A DNA stretch of 64,000 nucleotides from contig JBDLJC010000016.1 of assembly GCA_039714535.1 (NCBI GenBank), forward strand, positions 1 through 64,000. The letters run 5' to 3'. This stretch comes from JAGXFP01 sp039714535 (GTDB lineage: Bacteria > Desulfobacterota > Desulfobulbia > Desulfobulbales > JAGXFP01). Position numbers and translations under genes: made by a program. Positions 25,919-35,661 of this stretch are shown one piece after another (the stretch's first letter is position 1; each line of letters opens with the position of its first letter). The notes beneath the pieces are model-generated. The model was not told where the DNA came from. It searched no databases and saw nothing but the letters and a program-made list of their open reading frames with translations.

Positions 25919-26989
25919 ATGGGTATCAAAGTTGAGAGGGCTGCAGAGCATGAGCTGAAGGTTAAACCGGATGAAAATGCCCTCGGTTTCGGGGTCCATT
26001 TTAGCGATCACATGCTGGTTATGTCATATCGGGAAGGTGAAGGGTGGCAGGAGCCGCTGATAAAAAAATACGGAGATTTCTCCCTGGATCCCGCCGCGAT
26101 GTCCCTCCACTATGGGCAGGCAATTTTCGAAGGTCTGAAGGCGTATCGCGGTAAGGATGACCGGATCTTCCTGTTCAGACCGGCTGACAATCTTCGCCGC
26201 CTGAATGATTCCGCAACCAGGATGTGTATGCCGAATATCCCGGTTGATGATGTTCTTGTCGCCATGGAAAAATTACTGGATATCGACCGTGACTGGGTTC
26301 CCGGTGCGGCCGGAGCCTCTCTTTATATCCGGCCGACCATGATTGCCAGCGAGGCCGCCCTCGGGGTTCGTCCGGCCAGGGAATATCTGTTTTTTATTAT
26401 TCTGAGCCCGGTTGGCGCCTATTATCCGGAGGGGTTCAATCCGGTCAAGATCTATGTCACCGACAATTATGTACGGGCCGTCAAAGGCGGGGTCGGGAAT
26501 GTCAAGACCGCCGGCAACTATGCGGCCAGTATCATGGCGGCCCTGGAGGCCCAGGAGAAGGGTTATACTCAGGTTCTGTGGCTGGACGCGATTGAACGTA
26601 AATATATTGAGGAGATCGGCACCTCCAACATATTTTTCATGATCAACGGTGAATTGGTGACCCCGGCCCTGTCCGGTAGTATCCTGCCGGGGATCACCCG
26701 CGATTCGGTAATCAGGTTGGCCGGGTCATGGGATATCAAGGTCACCGAAAGGCCTGTTTCGATCGATGAGGTAATTGCGGCCCTGGAGGACGGTTCACTC
26801 CAGGAAATCTTTGCCAGTGGTACCGCCGCAGTGATTTCCCCGGTGGGGGCGCTTAACTATAAAGGTCGGGAGTATCCGGTTAACAGTGAAAAGACCGGCC
26901 CCTTGGCCCAGCGCCTTTTCGACGAACTCCAGGGAATTCAGTTTGGTGATCGGCAGGATCATTTTGGGTGGCGGGTTTCTCTGGATTAG
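25919..26989 (+). CDS. ilvE: Branched-chain amino acid aminotransferase
   Basis: A 356-residue class IV PLP aminotransferase. It catalyses the last step of Leu, Ile and Val synthesis (and the first of their breakdown), with glutamate as amino donor. The catalytic Lys lies in GNVKTAGNYAAS near residue 196. Other family landmarks are LHYGQAIFEGLKAYRG near 62-77, the EIGTSNIFF segment near 239-247, and the SGTAAVISPVG segment near 316. The ATG at 25919 follows ACAGGAGAG; a longer frame upstream adds 15 residues without a ribosome site. It is cytoplasmic and appears monocistronic. Confidence 0.93.
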   Translation: MGIKVERAAEHELKVKPDENALGFGVHFSDHMLVMSYREGEGWQEPLIKKYGDFSLDPAAMSLHYGQAIFEGLKAYRGKDDRIFLFRPADNLRRLNDSATRMCMPNIPVDDVLVAMEKLLDIDRDWVPGAAGASLYIRPTMIASEAALGVRPAREYLFFIILSPVGAYYPEGFNPVKIYVTDNYVRAVKGGVGNVKTAGNYAASIMAALEAQEKGYTQVLWLDAIERKYIEEIGTSNIFFMINGELVTPALSGSILPGITRDSVIRLAGSWDIKVTERPVSIDEVIAALEDGSLQEIFASGTAAVISPVGALNYKGREYPVNSEKTGPLAQRLFDELQGIQFGDRQDHFGWRVSLD

Positions 26990-27430
26990 ACATGGTGATG
27001 GGGCTTGGCCTTTTACTTGTCCCAACGTTCTGACTAGCCACTTTCACTGGTAGAAAAGTGCAGCGTATCTATTGAATCGTCTTTGGTGGCCCACCATAGG
27101 TATCTTGAAAGCAGAATCGTTGATTTTATAATCTTTTCTCCTGGGTTCTGGCTCCGGGATTTTGCATACACGAAGTGACTTTCGTTTAAAATTAAAAAAA
27201 GTTTTTTGGTCAGCTTGATTTTTAAAATGTCCGTCACTATAGTCTCGCTCAACCTGCGTAAGGTGCTTTGGTTATATGTCCTGTATAGATGCCGTTTGCG
27301 GATTTATGACAGGATTTGTTTTTTTGTATGATCGACAGGAGCCGGAAGAATATAACCCGGTAAGCAGGACAATAAATCAGATGTCTGACTTAAGAACTAT
27401 TTTAGAAGATAAACATTTGGGAGGTTTAAA
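26990..27430. other. Intergenic region upstream of groESL
   Basis: 441 bases, no convincing gene (a 72-codon frame on the - strand is not supported). No CIRCE element (TTAGCACTC-N9-GAGTGCTAA) is visible. A possible sigma70-like pair, ATGACA at 27306-27311 and TATGAT at 27327-27332, has a short 15-base spacer. The groES ribosome site is GGGAGG at 27419-27424. Confidence 0.4.
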
Positions 27431-27718
27431 ATGAAGATTCGTCCACTTAATGATCGAGTGCTGGTTAAAAGGCTTGCGGAAGAAGAAATGACCAAGGGTG
27501 GGATCATTATCCCGGATAGCGCCCAGGAGAAACCGGCGGAAGGCGAGATTGTTGCCGTTGGCGCTGGCAAGCTCAACGATAAAGGCGAGAGAGTGCCGGT
27601 TGAATTGAAGACCGGTGACAAGGTTCTCTTCAGCAAGTATGGTGGCACCGAGGTCAAGATCGAGGGTGAAGATTACCTGATCATGCGTGAAGACGATATC
27701 CTCGGAGTTGTCGAGTAA
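27431..27718 (+). CDS. groES: Co-chaperonin GroES
   Basis: A 95-residue cap protein of the GroEL chaperonin. It starts MKIRPLNDRVLVKRL and has the GGIIIPDSAQEKPAEG mobile-loop region (residues about 18-33) and the GDKVLFSKYGGTEVKI strand. Length matches the family. It lies 90 bases upstream of groEL, the usual operon order. A good GGGAGG ribosome site precedes ATG. Confidence 0.97.
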   Translation: MKIRPLNDRVLVKRLAEEEMTKGGIIIPDSAQEKPAEGEIVAVGAGKLNDKGERVPVELKTGDKVLFSKYGGTEVKIEGEDYLIMREDDILGVVE

Positions 27719-27808
27719 TAAATCTTGATCTGACTGCATGGGGCGACGTAAGGTTTGCCCCGGTCAATATTAAAAGCAAAGAATTTATAAACAAGGAGAA
27801 AGACAGTC

Positions 27809-29470
27809 ATGGCTGGTAAAGAACTAAAATATGGCGTTAAAGCACGGGAAGCCATCCTGAAAGGCGTGAATACCTTGGCCGATGCCGTCAAGGTTACTCT
27901 TGGGCCCAAGGGCCGTAATGTCCTGCTCGACAGGTCCTTCGGCGCACCGACCATCACCAAAGACGGTGTTAGTGTTGCCAAAGAGATCGAGCTTGCCGAC
28001 AAGTTCGAGAATATGGGCGCGCAGATGGTTAAGGAAGTAGCTTCCAAAACCAGTGACGTGGCCGGTGACGGTACTACCACCGCCACCGTTTTGGCCCAGG
28101 CCATCTTCACCGAAGGCTCCAAACTGGTTGCCGCCGGTAATAATCCGATGGATATCAAACGTGGTCTCGACAAGAGTGTTAAGGCCGTTGTCGCTGAACT
28201 GGCCAAGGTCGCCAAGCCGACCAAAGAGCAGAAAGAGATCGCCCAGGTCGGCACCATCTCCGCCAACAATGACGAGACCATCGGCACCATCATTGCCGAG
28301 GCCATGGACAAGGTTGGCAAGGAAGGCGTTATCACTGTCGAGGAAGCCAAGAGCATGGATACCACCCTTGACGTTGTTGAGGGTATGCAGTTCGACCGCG
28401 GTTACCTCTCTCCCTATTTTGTCACCGATGCCGACAAGATGGAAGTCAATGTTGAAGATCCCTATATCCTGATCAATGAGAAAAAGATCAGCAACATGAA
28501 AGATATGCTGCCGATCCTTGAGCAGATCGCCAAGATGGGCCGGCCGCTTTTCATCATTGCCGAAGATGTCGATGGTGAGGCCCTGGCTACTCTGGTTGTC
28601 AACAAGCTGCGTGGCACCCTGAATGTAGCCGCCGTTAAAGCCCCTGGTTTCGGCGACCGCCGTAAGGCTATGCTGGAAGATATCGCAATTCTGACTGGTG
28701 GTCAGGTCATTACCGAAGACCTTGGCATCAAGCTGGAGAATGTCACCATTGATGATCTCGGTACCGCCAAGCGGATTGTTGTTGATAAAGACAACACTAC
28801 TATCGTTGATGGCGCCGGCGACAAGAACAAATTGACCGCCCGGGTCAAGCAGATCAGGACCCAGGCCGAAGATTCCAGCTCTGATTACGACCGCGAGAAA
28901 CTTCAGGAGCGTCTGGCCAAGTTGATCGGCGGTGTTGCGGTGATCAATGTCGGTGCTGCCACCGAGATTGAGATGAAAGAGAAAAAGGCCAGGGTCGAAG
29001 ATGCCCTGAACGCCACCCGTGCTGCTGTTGAAGAGGGTATTGTCCCCGGTGGCGGGGTTGCTTATCTGCGTTGCCTGGGCGCTCTGGAGGCACTTAGTCT
29101 CGAAGGGGAAGAGGAGCTTGGTAAGAATATCCTCACCCGCGCCCTTGAGGAGCCGGTTCGCCAGATCGCTAATAACGCCGGCCGTGAAGGTTCGGTAATC
29201 GTTGATCACGTTAAGTCCCTTAAGGATGCCAATGGTTTCAACGCCTACACCGAAGAGTACGAAGACCTGATCAAGGCCGGAGTTATCGACCCGGCCAAGG
29301 TTACTCGGTTTGCCCTGCAGAACGCGGCCAGTGTTTCCGGTCTGTTGCTGACCACCGAGTGTATGGTTGCCGATGAGCCCGAAGAAGCCGGCGCCGGTGG
29401 CGGCGGTGGTGCTGCTATGCCGCCGATGGGTGGCATGGGCGGTATGGGTGGCATGGGCGGCATGATGTAA
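27809..29470 (+). CDS. groEL: Chaperonin GroEL
   Basis: A 553-residue chaperonin subunit forming the double-ring ATP-dependent folding chamber. Landmarks are VTLGPKGRNVLLDR near residues 27-40, the ATP site GDGTTTATVL near 86-95, the catalytic Asp segment at about 398 in GGGVAYL context, and the Gly-Gly-Met C-terminal tail (GGMGGMGGMM). It is cotranscribed with groES. Length is normal. The high expression is reflected in regular, preferred codons. Confidence 0.98.
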   Translation: MAGKELKYGVKAREAILKGVNTLADAVKVTLGPKGRNVLLDRSFGAPTITKDGVSVAKEIELADKFENMGAQMVKEVASKTSDVAGDGTTTATVLAQAIFTEGSKLVAAGNNPMDIKRGLDKSVKAVVAELAKVAKPTKEQKEIAQVGTISANNDETIGTIIAEAMDKVGKEGVITVEEAKSMDTTLDVVEGMQFDRGYLSPYFVTDADKMEVNVEDPYILINEKKISNMKDMLPILEQIAKMGRPLFIIAEDVDGEALATLVVNKLRGTLNVAAVKAPGFGDRRKAMLEDIAILTGGQVITEDLGIKLENVTIDDLGTAKRIVVDKDNTTIVDGAGDKNKLTARVKQIRTQAEDSSSDYDREKLQERLAKLIGGVAVINVGAATEIEMKEKKARVEDALNATRAAVEEGIVPGGGVAYLRCLGALEALSLEGEEELGKNILTRALEEPVRQIANNAGREGSVIVDHVKSLKDANGFNAYTEEYEDLIKAGVIDPAKVTRFALQNAASVSGLLLTTECMVADEPEEAGAGGGGGAAMPPMGGMGGMGGMGGMM

Positions 29471-29499
29471 AAAGCCCCCTGCTTTTGCTTTAATACCTG

Positions 29500-29529
29500 A
29501 AAGGGCCTTTGCAAAAAGGCCCTTTTTTT
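29500..29529 (+). terminator. Terminator of groESL
   Basis: AAAGGGCCTTT / AAAGGCCCTTT hairpin followed by seven T, 30 bases after the groEL stop. Confidence 0.88.
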
Positions 29530-29530
29530 A

Positions 29531-29559
29531 TTGACAACAGCGTCAAAATTTTACATATA
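29531..29559 (+). promoter_or_regulatory. Sigma70-type promoter of tRNA-Met
   Basis: TTGACA at 29531-29536, a 17-base spacer, then CATATA at 29554-29559 (or TATAGT slightly downstream), 20 bases before the mature tRNA. Confidence 0.6.
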
Positions 29560-29579
29560 GTCACTTCCTATGCGTTTAA

Positions 29580-29656
29580 GGCGATGTAGCTCAGCTGGTT
29601 AGAGCATACGGCTCATATCCGTAGTGTCCGGGGTTCAAGTCCCTGCATCGCCACCA
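29580..29656 (+). tRNA. tRNA-Met (CAT)
   Basis: A 77-base cloverleaf: acceptor GGCGATG/CATCGCC, anticodon stem TACGG/CCGTA with loop CTCATAT, and encoded CCA. The CAT anticodon could also be Ile2 (lysidine); the fully paired acceptor shows it is not an initiator. Confidence 0.9.
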
Positions 29657-29661
29657 TATAC

Positions 29662-29699
29662 AAAAAAGCGCCCCTGATTTGTTCAGGGGCGCTTTTTTT
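29662..29699. terminator. Bidirectional terminator
   Basis: AAAAAAGCGCCCCTGA / TCAGGGGCGCTTTTTT with a five-base loop. It ends tRNA-Met on + and the hypothetical gene at 29740 on -. Confidence 0.9.
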
Positions 29700-29739
29700 A
29701 TGGTCGGTGAAGAAGTGTTTTGTCTTGCTTTGTAATTCT

Positions 29740-30111
29740 CTATATTTCATCCTCATCAGGATCCAAGTCGACATCGTCTTCGTCAATATCATCTTCGCTC
29801 TGATCAACATCGGTTTTCGTGTCGGTATCCTCTGTCTCGACGTCTTCGGGAGCCGCATCGTCAGCGGTGTCAGCCTCTTCTTGCTTGTCCGGATCTTTTA
29901 CCTTGCGGACGGCCTTGGGGATTTTGGCGGGGGGCAGGACAATCTCAGTTATTCGTTTAATCTCAATTTCAACAATTGGATCAGCCATACAGGTTGAACA
30001 GTCACGGGTATGATTGTTCATGAAGTCAACCATCCTGGCCGGGGCCATTGATTCATCCTGCACCTGTACATACCAGTTTTTAATAAGGTTTTTCAGACGT
30101 TCGCATTCCAT
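29740..30111 (-). CDS. Hypothetical acidic-tail protein
   Basis: A 123-residue protein not recognised. The N-terminal half (residues 1-75) looks folded and has DCSTCMADP, a CXXC pair near residues 38-41. The last 45 residues are strongly acidic with many Asp/Glu and are probably disordered. No signal peptide. The ribosome site is weak. A terminator lies downstream at 29662-29699. It could be a small metal-binding or regulatory protein; no function is claimed. Confidence 0.6.
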   Translation of the reverse strand: MECERLKNLIKNWYVQVQDESMAPARMVDFMNNHTRDCSTCMADPIVEIEIKRITEIVLPPAKIPKAVRKVKDPDKQEEADTADDAAPEDVETEDTDTKTDVDQSEDDIDEDDVDLDPDEDEI

Positions 30112-30304
30112 GTTGTTAAACGGACTCCCAGTTAAATTGTATCTGCTAGTTAACTATAATCTGCCTATCGATGGCTAATCGACGCAATAACTTGTTTTTT
30201 GTTCCTCTTTTCAATTTTAATATTGGCCGGGCTTAAATTATCTCTTACCAGAAAATAGTTGTCAGTCCAAGTTCAGCCAATTAATATGCTTGTTGTTAAT
30301 GTAC
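30112..30304. other. Spacer before tRNA-Sec
   Basis: 193 AT-rich bases holding the promoter regions of the divergent hypothetical gene and tRNA-Sec; no defined site seen. Confidence 0.3.
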
Positions 30305-30402
30305 GGAAGTGGAAGGGGCTCTGGTGGCTCTCCCGGACTTCAAATCCGGTGTACCGGGTTAACAGCTTGGTAGGTGGGTTCGATTCCCATGCACTTCCGC
30401 CA
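30305..30402 (+). tRNA. selC: tRNA-Sec (TCA)
   Basis: A 98-base tRNA with anticodon loop CTTCAAA (TCA), a long variable arm, and the GGAAGT...ACTTCC acceptor typical of selC. GCCA follows. The eighth acceptor pair is G-G, so the 8-bp acceptor is imperfect. It implies that the organism makes selenoproteins with selA/selB/selD elsewhere. Confidence 0.93.
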
Positions 30403-30438
30403 TTTCGTTAACGTGGCTGCTGCGGTTCCCCGGGATTC

Positions 30439-30981
30439 TTAATCGAGCATCAGGTAAAAGCCGATTTCGGGGTCTTTCTTGTCCTCGGCAAAGAATTCCG
30501 CCCCAATGTGATTGCCCGAAACCTTTCGTACGATAACCCTTCTGTTGAGCATGCGGACCCTTTTCCCTCTTTTGATAATGAATTTGACCAGGAGTTTATC
30601 GTCCGGTTTGATCTCGTGGTTGTGGGCATGGGTGATAAAGCCGATCCCGTCGGCCGACATGTCTTTAATCACACTGTTGATACTGGTTCCATATTGTTGA
30701 TCATTAATGCCCATCTGCCGGATGGAATTTTTTTCGGTCAGGGTGGTGTAAAAACAGCCGATTTCACTGGCGTGTCTTTGCTTATGTCTGAAATCAAGTT
30801 CGACATTGGTCCGGGTGCCGCATTCGCATTGATAGATATAAAGCCCCTTCATCCCGAAAATCTTAAAAATTTTGTCTGAATGATCGACATCCGCGGGGGT
30901 TACCGTGCATGTCCGAGGGCATTTCGGACAAGTTATCAGAAATTCTTCCCGGCCAATCAAGGATGATTTTTTTAAAACCAT
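30439..30981 (-). CDS. PilZ-domain protein with N-terminal cysteine cluster
   Basis: A 180-residue cytoplasmic protein. The N-terminal half has CPKCPRTC (residues 18-25) and CECG near 53-56, a probable zinc ribbon. The C-terminal half (about 80-178) is PilZ-like, with an N-terminal R-rich stretch, SADGIGFITHAH and a VSGNHIGAEF strand. The canonical RxxxR and (D/N)xSxxG c-di-GMP motifs are only partly kept (DMSADGIGF). It lies 94 bases downstream of glyQ on the same strand. A link to surface or motility signalling is plausible. Confidence 0.72.
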   Translation of the reverse strand: MVLKKSSLIGREEFLITCPKCPRTCTVTPADVDHSDKIFKIFGMKGLYIYQCECGTRTNVELDFRHKQRHASEIGCFYTTLTEKNSIRQMGINDQQYGTSINSVIKDMSADGIGFITHAHNHEIKPDDKLLVKFIIKRGKRVRMLNRRVIVRKVSGNHIGAEFFAEDKKDPEIGFYLMLD

Positions 30982-31075
30982 GGCAAACCCGTAACGTTAT
31001 TTCTGCCGGACAAGAAATTTTTTTAAGCAGGATATCTTGTCGTGCCGGCTGCGACTCCTGCCTGGGTGCGGACTT

Positions 31076-31945
<870 letters not shown>

Positions 31946-32198
31946 GGATTACTCCTTATTAACGGATGGCAGGGTCTGCCCCGCAGTATTTTTTTAAGAA
32001 AGAATACTATTTACTAATAGCGCTCCGGCGCCGCAAGAGTTTTTTGGCAAGATTGCTATGAATTTACGGCAAAATTGCTAAGTTGCTGAAAATCATATTG
32101 ACATGTCGGAATGTTTAGATGTATGACTATGTCAATTGATAATTGGGTGCTGCAGAAATAACTTTCGTTAACCCGCCAATCTGTGAAGACTTTTATAG
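31946..32198. other. Divergent spacer between glyQ and the ArsR-type gene
   Basis: 253 AT-rich bases with no gene; it must contain both promoters. An ArsR-type operator may be here, but none is identifiable by eye. Confidence 0.35.
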
Positions 32199-32507
32199 AT
32201 GAACGAAGATTCTGAATTATTGAGTCCGGAGTCCCTGGAAATGGCCGCCGAGTGTTTGCGGACCATTGCTCACCCCTGCCGCTTGCGGATCATTGAGATT
32301 CTGCTCAAAGAGGAGCGGTCGGTTGGCGAATTGGCCGAGGCCTGCGGGATTCCCAGTAATATGGCCTCAGAGCATTTGCGGCTTCTTAAAGACAGGGGCC
32401 TGTTGAACAGTCGGCGGGATGGGCGTAAGATCTATTATTGGGTAGCCGAGCCGGCCCTGGCGATGATCATGAATTGTGTCGGCAAGAAATTTATCTGTAA
32501 GGATTGA
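32199..32507 (+). CDS. ArsR-family transcriptional regulator
   Basis: A 102-residue winged-helix DNA-binding protein. The region LRTIAHPCRLRIIEILLKEE, then SVGELAEACGIPSNMASEHL (recognition helix) and RDGRKIYYWV (wing) is typical ArsR. Cys residues at positions 18, 27, 46, 92 and 99 may sense metal or redox state. The short C-terminus is KKFICKD. It lies 160 bases upstream of the DUF3373 outer-membrane gene, which may be a target. Confidence 0.88.
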   Translation: MNEDSELLSPESLEMAAECLRTIAHPCRLRIIEILLKEERSVGELAEACGIPSNMASEHLRLLKDRGLLNSRRDGRKIYYWVAEPALAMIMNCVGKKFICKD

Positions 32508-32666
32508 TGGCGTCTCGCAGATTAGCTCTCCCCTGGGAGTTGTTTACGAGAATATCTAAAGATTAAGGTATTACCGACTGGAGATTACGGTCGTTTTTAT
32601 AGGTTTGGTCTGGCTGGCGCGATGCCCAGTCGCTTAAAAAAAGCTTTAAAAAGCAAGGAGAAAACC

Positions 32667-34604
32667 ATGATTAAGAGACTATCATCACTGGTGCTGGCCG
32701 GTCTGCTGGTCCTGCCGACGGTCGCCCTGGCGGACGATCTGGAGGACAGGATCGAGGCCCTTGAGGAAAGACAGGAAAGCTGGGACATGAGTTCCCGGAT
32801 TCAGTGGAACGGCGATATCCGCACACGGGTGGATTTTCATAATGCCTCCACGGCTGATTATTATAAGGCCACGGATGTTGCCACCGGTGTGTACGATGTT
32901 TTGGGTGCAGGCGCATTGTTTAATCCCCTTGTTGGGGATCTTGGCCCGTTAGGCCCCAATATTGGTGATTTGCAGGCCGCGATGGGTGCTGCCGGGTTGT
33001 TTACACCTGCTGATTTTATCGCTTATGCAACGGATACCGCCCGGACAAGTCCAATGTCTACTCAGCAGGCAACAGATTTGGCGGCAATTTTTTACAATCC
33101 AGCTGTTGGGCAATATATGACGGATAATGCGGCAGGCCCTATGTCTGCGTTGGGCGCTGCTTTTGCAAGCCCGGAAACCCTCGCCGGCTTTATGAGAAAC
33201 TTCAGCCCGGATGTACTGAGAGCCATTTTTGCCGGCCTGACCGGTAACTATAAGGCAATCCCTGGCACCGATTATGAAAATGACACCCTCTACACCACCC
33301 GGTTGCGGCTGAACATGCGGGTCAAGGCCACCGAGAACGTCGAGATCAAGGCCCGTTTGGTGGGCTACAAGGCCTGGGGCATGCAGGACTCCGCCACCCC
33401 CGAAACCAATGAGAACGGCATCCATGACACGGACAGCCCCTACTTTCTCAACTCCCGTTCCTTTGATGGCACAGCCAGCCGCCAGCCCAGCGACAGCAGG
33501 CTGGCTGTGGACCGCGCCTTTATGAACTGGAACAATATCGGCGATATGCCGATCTGGTTCTCCATTGGTCGGCGGCCGGTTACCGACGGCCCGCCCGCCC
33601 ATATCCGGATGGGTACCGGCAAGAAGATGGCCACTCCAATCAATTACATGGATTACCCGTTCGACGGTCTCTCTCTGGGCTATGCCTATGGGAATCTTTT
33701 CGGTATCGAAGATCTGCCCGGCCGGATCCGTTTCTGCTACGGTCGCGGCTTTGAGTCCGGCCCTAATCCAGAAGATAGCGGCATTAACGATGTTGATTTT
33801 GGCGGCATCTCCTGGGATGTTTTCAAGAAGGACGATCGCTTCTTCGGCTTCCAGTCCTTCGGCGCCTTCAACATCTTTAATGTGCCGGGCGACACCTACT
33901 TCCCCAACCCGCTTGAGTTGGCGGCGGTAAATCAGGGCCTTGCCGCCGGCACCATGTACCAGGATGTTGCTACCGGTGCCTACATTAATACAAATGGCAC
34001 CGCTACTATGGGCGATGACTCTGTCGCCTATAACAACACCTATCTGGACCGGAAGAACCTGGGTAACATCTACCATACCTCTGCTGTCTACCTGAGCAAG
34101 TTTCAGGACCTTAACTATTTCCTGACCCTGGGCTGGAGTCACACCGATGCCAAGGGTACGGACGAACTGGGCGTCAGCCTCCTGAATGACTTCTGGCAAA
34201 CACCGGAAGACAAAGACGGCTACGGCGTTTATCTCGGTGTGCGCTATGATCTGGACGATCTTGGTCTCATGCTGGGCGCCGAGTACAACTGGGGCTCCGA
34301 GAACTGGCTGGCTTTTACCCCGGGCCATGACGACATGTATTCAAGCAAGTTGCAGACCCGCGGTTCGGTAATCGAGCTGTACACGATCTACGACCTCCCG
34401 GCCGGCGAGCCCACCTCCAAGTTCGGTAAGGCCTTTGTCCGTTTGGGTTATCAGCACTACGACTACGATTACACCTATAGCGGCATGTGGCTCGGTACCC
34501 CGAACAAGATTGACGATATCCAGAACGATCCGCTTATGGGCCAGTTTTATGCCCCCATCAAGGACATGGACCAGGTTTACCTGACCATGGAGGCGTGGTT
34601 CTAG
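32667..34604 (+). CDS. DUF3373-type outer-membrane porin-like protein
   Basis: A 645-residue exported beta-barrel. The signal peptide ends at Ala-Leu-Ala, followed by a short coiled coil (DDLEDRIEALEERQESW) that is characteristic of this family, then strands from IQWNGDIRTRVDFHN onward. Residues about 70-200 form an Ala/Gly/Met-rich insertion before the barrel resumes at TLYTTRLRLNMRVK. The chain ends in YLTMEAWF, a C-terminal aromatic barrel strand. Porin-like proteins of this kind are common in Desulfobacterota. The start at 32667 follows AAGGAG. A strong terminator follows. Confidence 0.85.
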   Translation: MIKRLSSLVLAGLLVLPTVALADDLEDRIEALEERQESWDMSSRIQWNGDIRTRVDFHNASTADYYKATDVATGVYDVLGAGALFNPLVGDLGPLGPNIGDLQAAMGAAGLFTPADFIAYATDTARTSPMSTQQATDLAAIFYNPAVGQYMTDNAAGPMSALGAAFASPETLAGFMRNFSPDVLRAIFAGLTGNYKAIPGTDYENDTLYTTRLRLNMRVKATENVEIKARLVGYKAWGMQDSATPETNENGIHDTDSPYFLNSRSFDGTASRQPSDSRLAVDRAFMNWNNIGDMPIWFSIGRRPVTDGPPAHIRMGTGKKMATPINYMDYPFDGLSLGYAYGNLFGIEDLPGRIRFCYGRGFESGPNPEDSGINDVDFGGISWDVFKKDDRFFGFQSFGAFNIFNVPGDTYFPNPLELAAVNQGLAAGTMYQDVATGAYINTNGTATMGDDSVAYNNTYLDRKNLGNIYHTSAVYLSKFQDLNYFLTLGWSHTDAKGTDELGVSLLNDFWQTPEDKDGYGVYLGVRYDLDDLGLMLGAEYNWGSENWLAFTPGHDDMYSSKLQTRGSVIELYTIYDLPAGEPTSKFGKAFVRLGYQHYDYDYTYSGMWLGTPNKIDDIQNDPLMGQFYAPIKDMDQVYLTMEAWF

Positions 34605-34640
34605 AAAGCATAAGCAGTAGATTTTCTTCATCCTTGGGAG

Positions 34641-34680
34641 AGGGGGACGGTCCGGCAACGGGCTGTCCCCCTTTTTCTTT
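34641..34680 (+). terminator. Terminator of the DUF3373 gene
   Basis: AGGGGGACGGTCC / GGGCTGTCCCCCT stem with G-T pairs, followed by TTTTTCTTT. Confidence 0.88.
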
Positions 34681-35070
34681 TTGGAGCGCCGGTGTTTCGG
34701 GATATCTATTCAGTTGTCTTGCAGCGCAAAGCGGGGAATAATCGGTTACTTACGGGGCCGGTTAGATCCAGCTCCGCTTGGCCTAAGATTCCTCCCTGCG
34801 ACCGGGGTAAGGGACGAGTCCGCATGACAGAGCAGCAGCTCTAAATGGCATTACAGCCAGCCTCATAGCTTCACCAGGCCCGCTGGTAAAGCCGTATGAG
34901 GTTACTTACAGGGGAGCATAATCCTGCGCTAAAACAGCTAGGCAAGATTCCCGCCACTGCAAACCTCCTTGCCATTCACCATTCTTTGTGGCATATTTTT
35001 TCTGCATCATATTGCTGTGCGAATATCCTCGTGCCAATTGTTGCTTTACTTCGATATAAAGGAGAAAAAA
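34681..35070. other. Structured intergenic region upstream of the YfaZ-like gene
   Basis: 390 bases with no gene. A direct repeat GGTTACTTAC-GGGG occurs at 34744-34757 and 34900-34914. A long hairpin runs from 34861 to 34901 (CCTCATA-GCTT-ACCAG / CTGGT-AAAGC-TATGAGG). A small GAGC-AGCA-GCTC hairpin lies at about 34832. It resembles a noncoding RNA or leader, but I cannot assign a class. Confidence 0.4.
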
Positions 35071-35643
35071 ATGCTTAGAAAAATGATTTTATGCAGTGCC
35101 TTCCTGATGTTCGGGGCTGTTACCGCCCAGGCCGCTGAACTGGGTATCAGCTTCAGCGACAAGAGCGCCCAGCTGTTTTTTCGGCAGCAGGTTGCCGATC
35201 ATGGCAATGGCCGCTCTGTTTTCTCGGTTCGGGGTCTTTATAATGACCGTAAGGATACCGAGTTGGTTTCGGCCTCCTTCGATGTGCTGGGGCCAGTTGC
35301 CAACACCGGTCTGGAGATTGGGGCCGGGATCCGGGGGTATTTCGTTAATTCCGGTGTCAATGGTGATGAGATCGGCGCCGGTGGTATTGGCGCCTTGATT
35401 CGTTTTGTGCCGCCGGGCTTGGGCAGGAGGCTCAGTTTTGGCGGTAGTGTCTATTATTGCCCGGAAATATTTAATATCCTGGATGGTGAGGGGCTTTGGG
35501 ATGCCGAGGTTAAGGCATCCTTTGAACTCGCACCCAAGGCCGTTGCCTTTGTCTCATATACCGAGATTGAGGGGGATATTGAATTTAAGGGGGAGCGTAC
35601 ATTGGACAAAACTGCACGGGTTGGCCTCTCAGTTGGTTTCTGA
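35071..35643 (+). CDS. YfaZ-like outer-membrane protein
   Basis: A 190-residue exported protein with a signal peptide ending near Ala-Gln-Ala. The body is an 8-10 strand barrel with alternating residues, starting LGISFSDKSAQLFFRQQV and ending in GLSVGF. The pattern matches the YfaZ family. It starts at the ATG after AAAGGAGAAAAAA; the longer upstream frame lacks support. It is 18 bases from pgeF. Function of the family is not known. Confidence 0.75.
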   Translation: MLRKMILCSAFLMFGAVTAQAAELGISFSDKSAQLFFRQQVADHGNGRSVFSVRGLYNDRKDTELVSASFDVLGPVANTGLEIGAGIRGYFVNSGVNGDEIGAGGIGALIRFVPPGLGRRLSFGGSVYYCPEIFNILDGEGLWDAEVKASFELAPKAVAFVSYTEIEGDIEFKGERTLDKTARVGLSVGF

Positions 35644-35661
35644 TCCGGTGGGGTTTGCATC

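Noticed and set aside
27034..27252. 72-codon frame on the - strand between ilvE and groES
   Set aside because: Low-complexity translation, no ribosome site; probably random open frame in AT-rich DNA.
26990..27430. CIRCE element for groESL
   Set aside because: Neither TTAGCACTC nor GAGTGCTAA halves are visible; the heat-shock control may be through a sigma factor.
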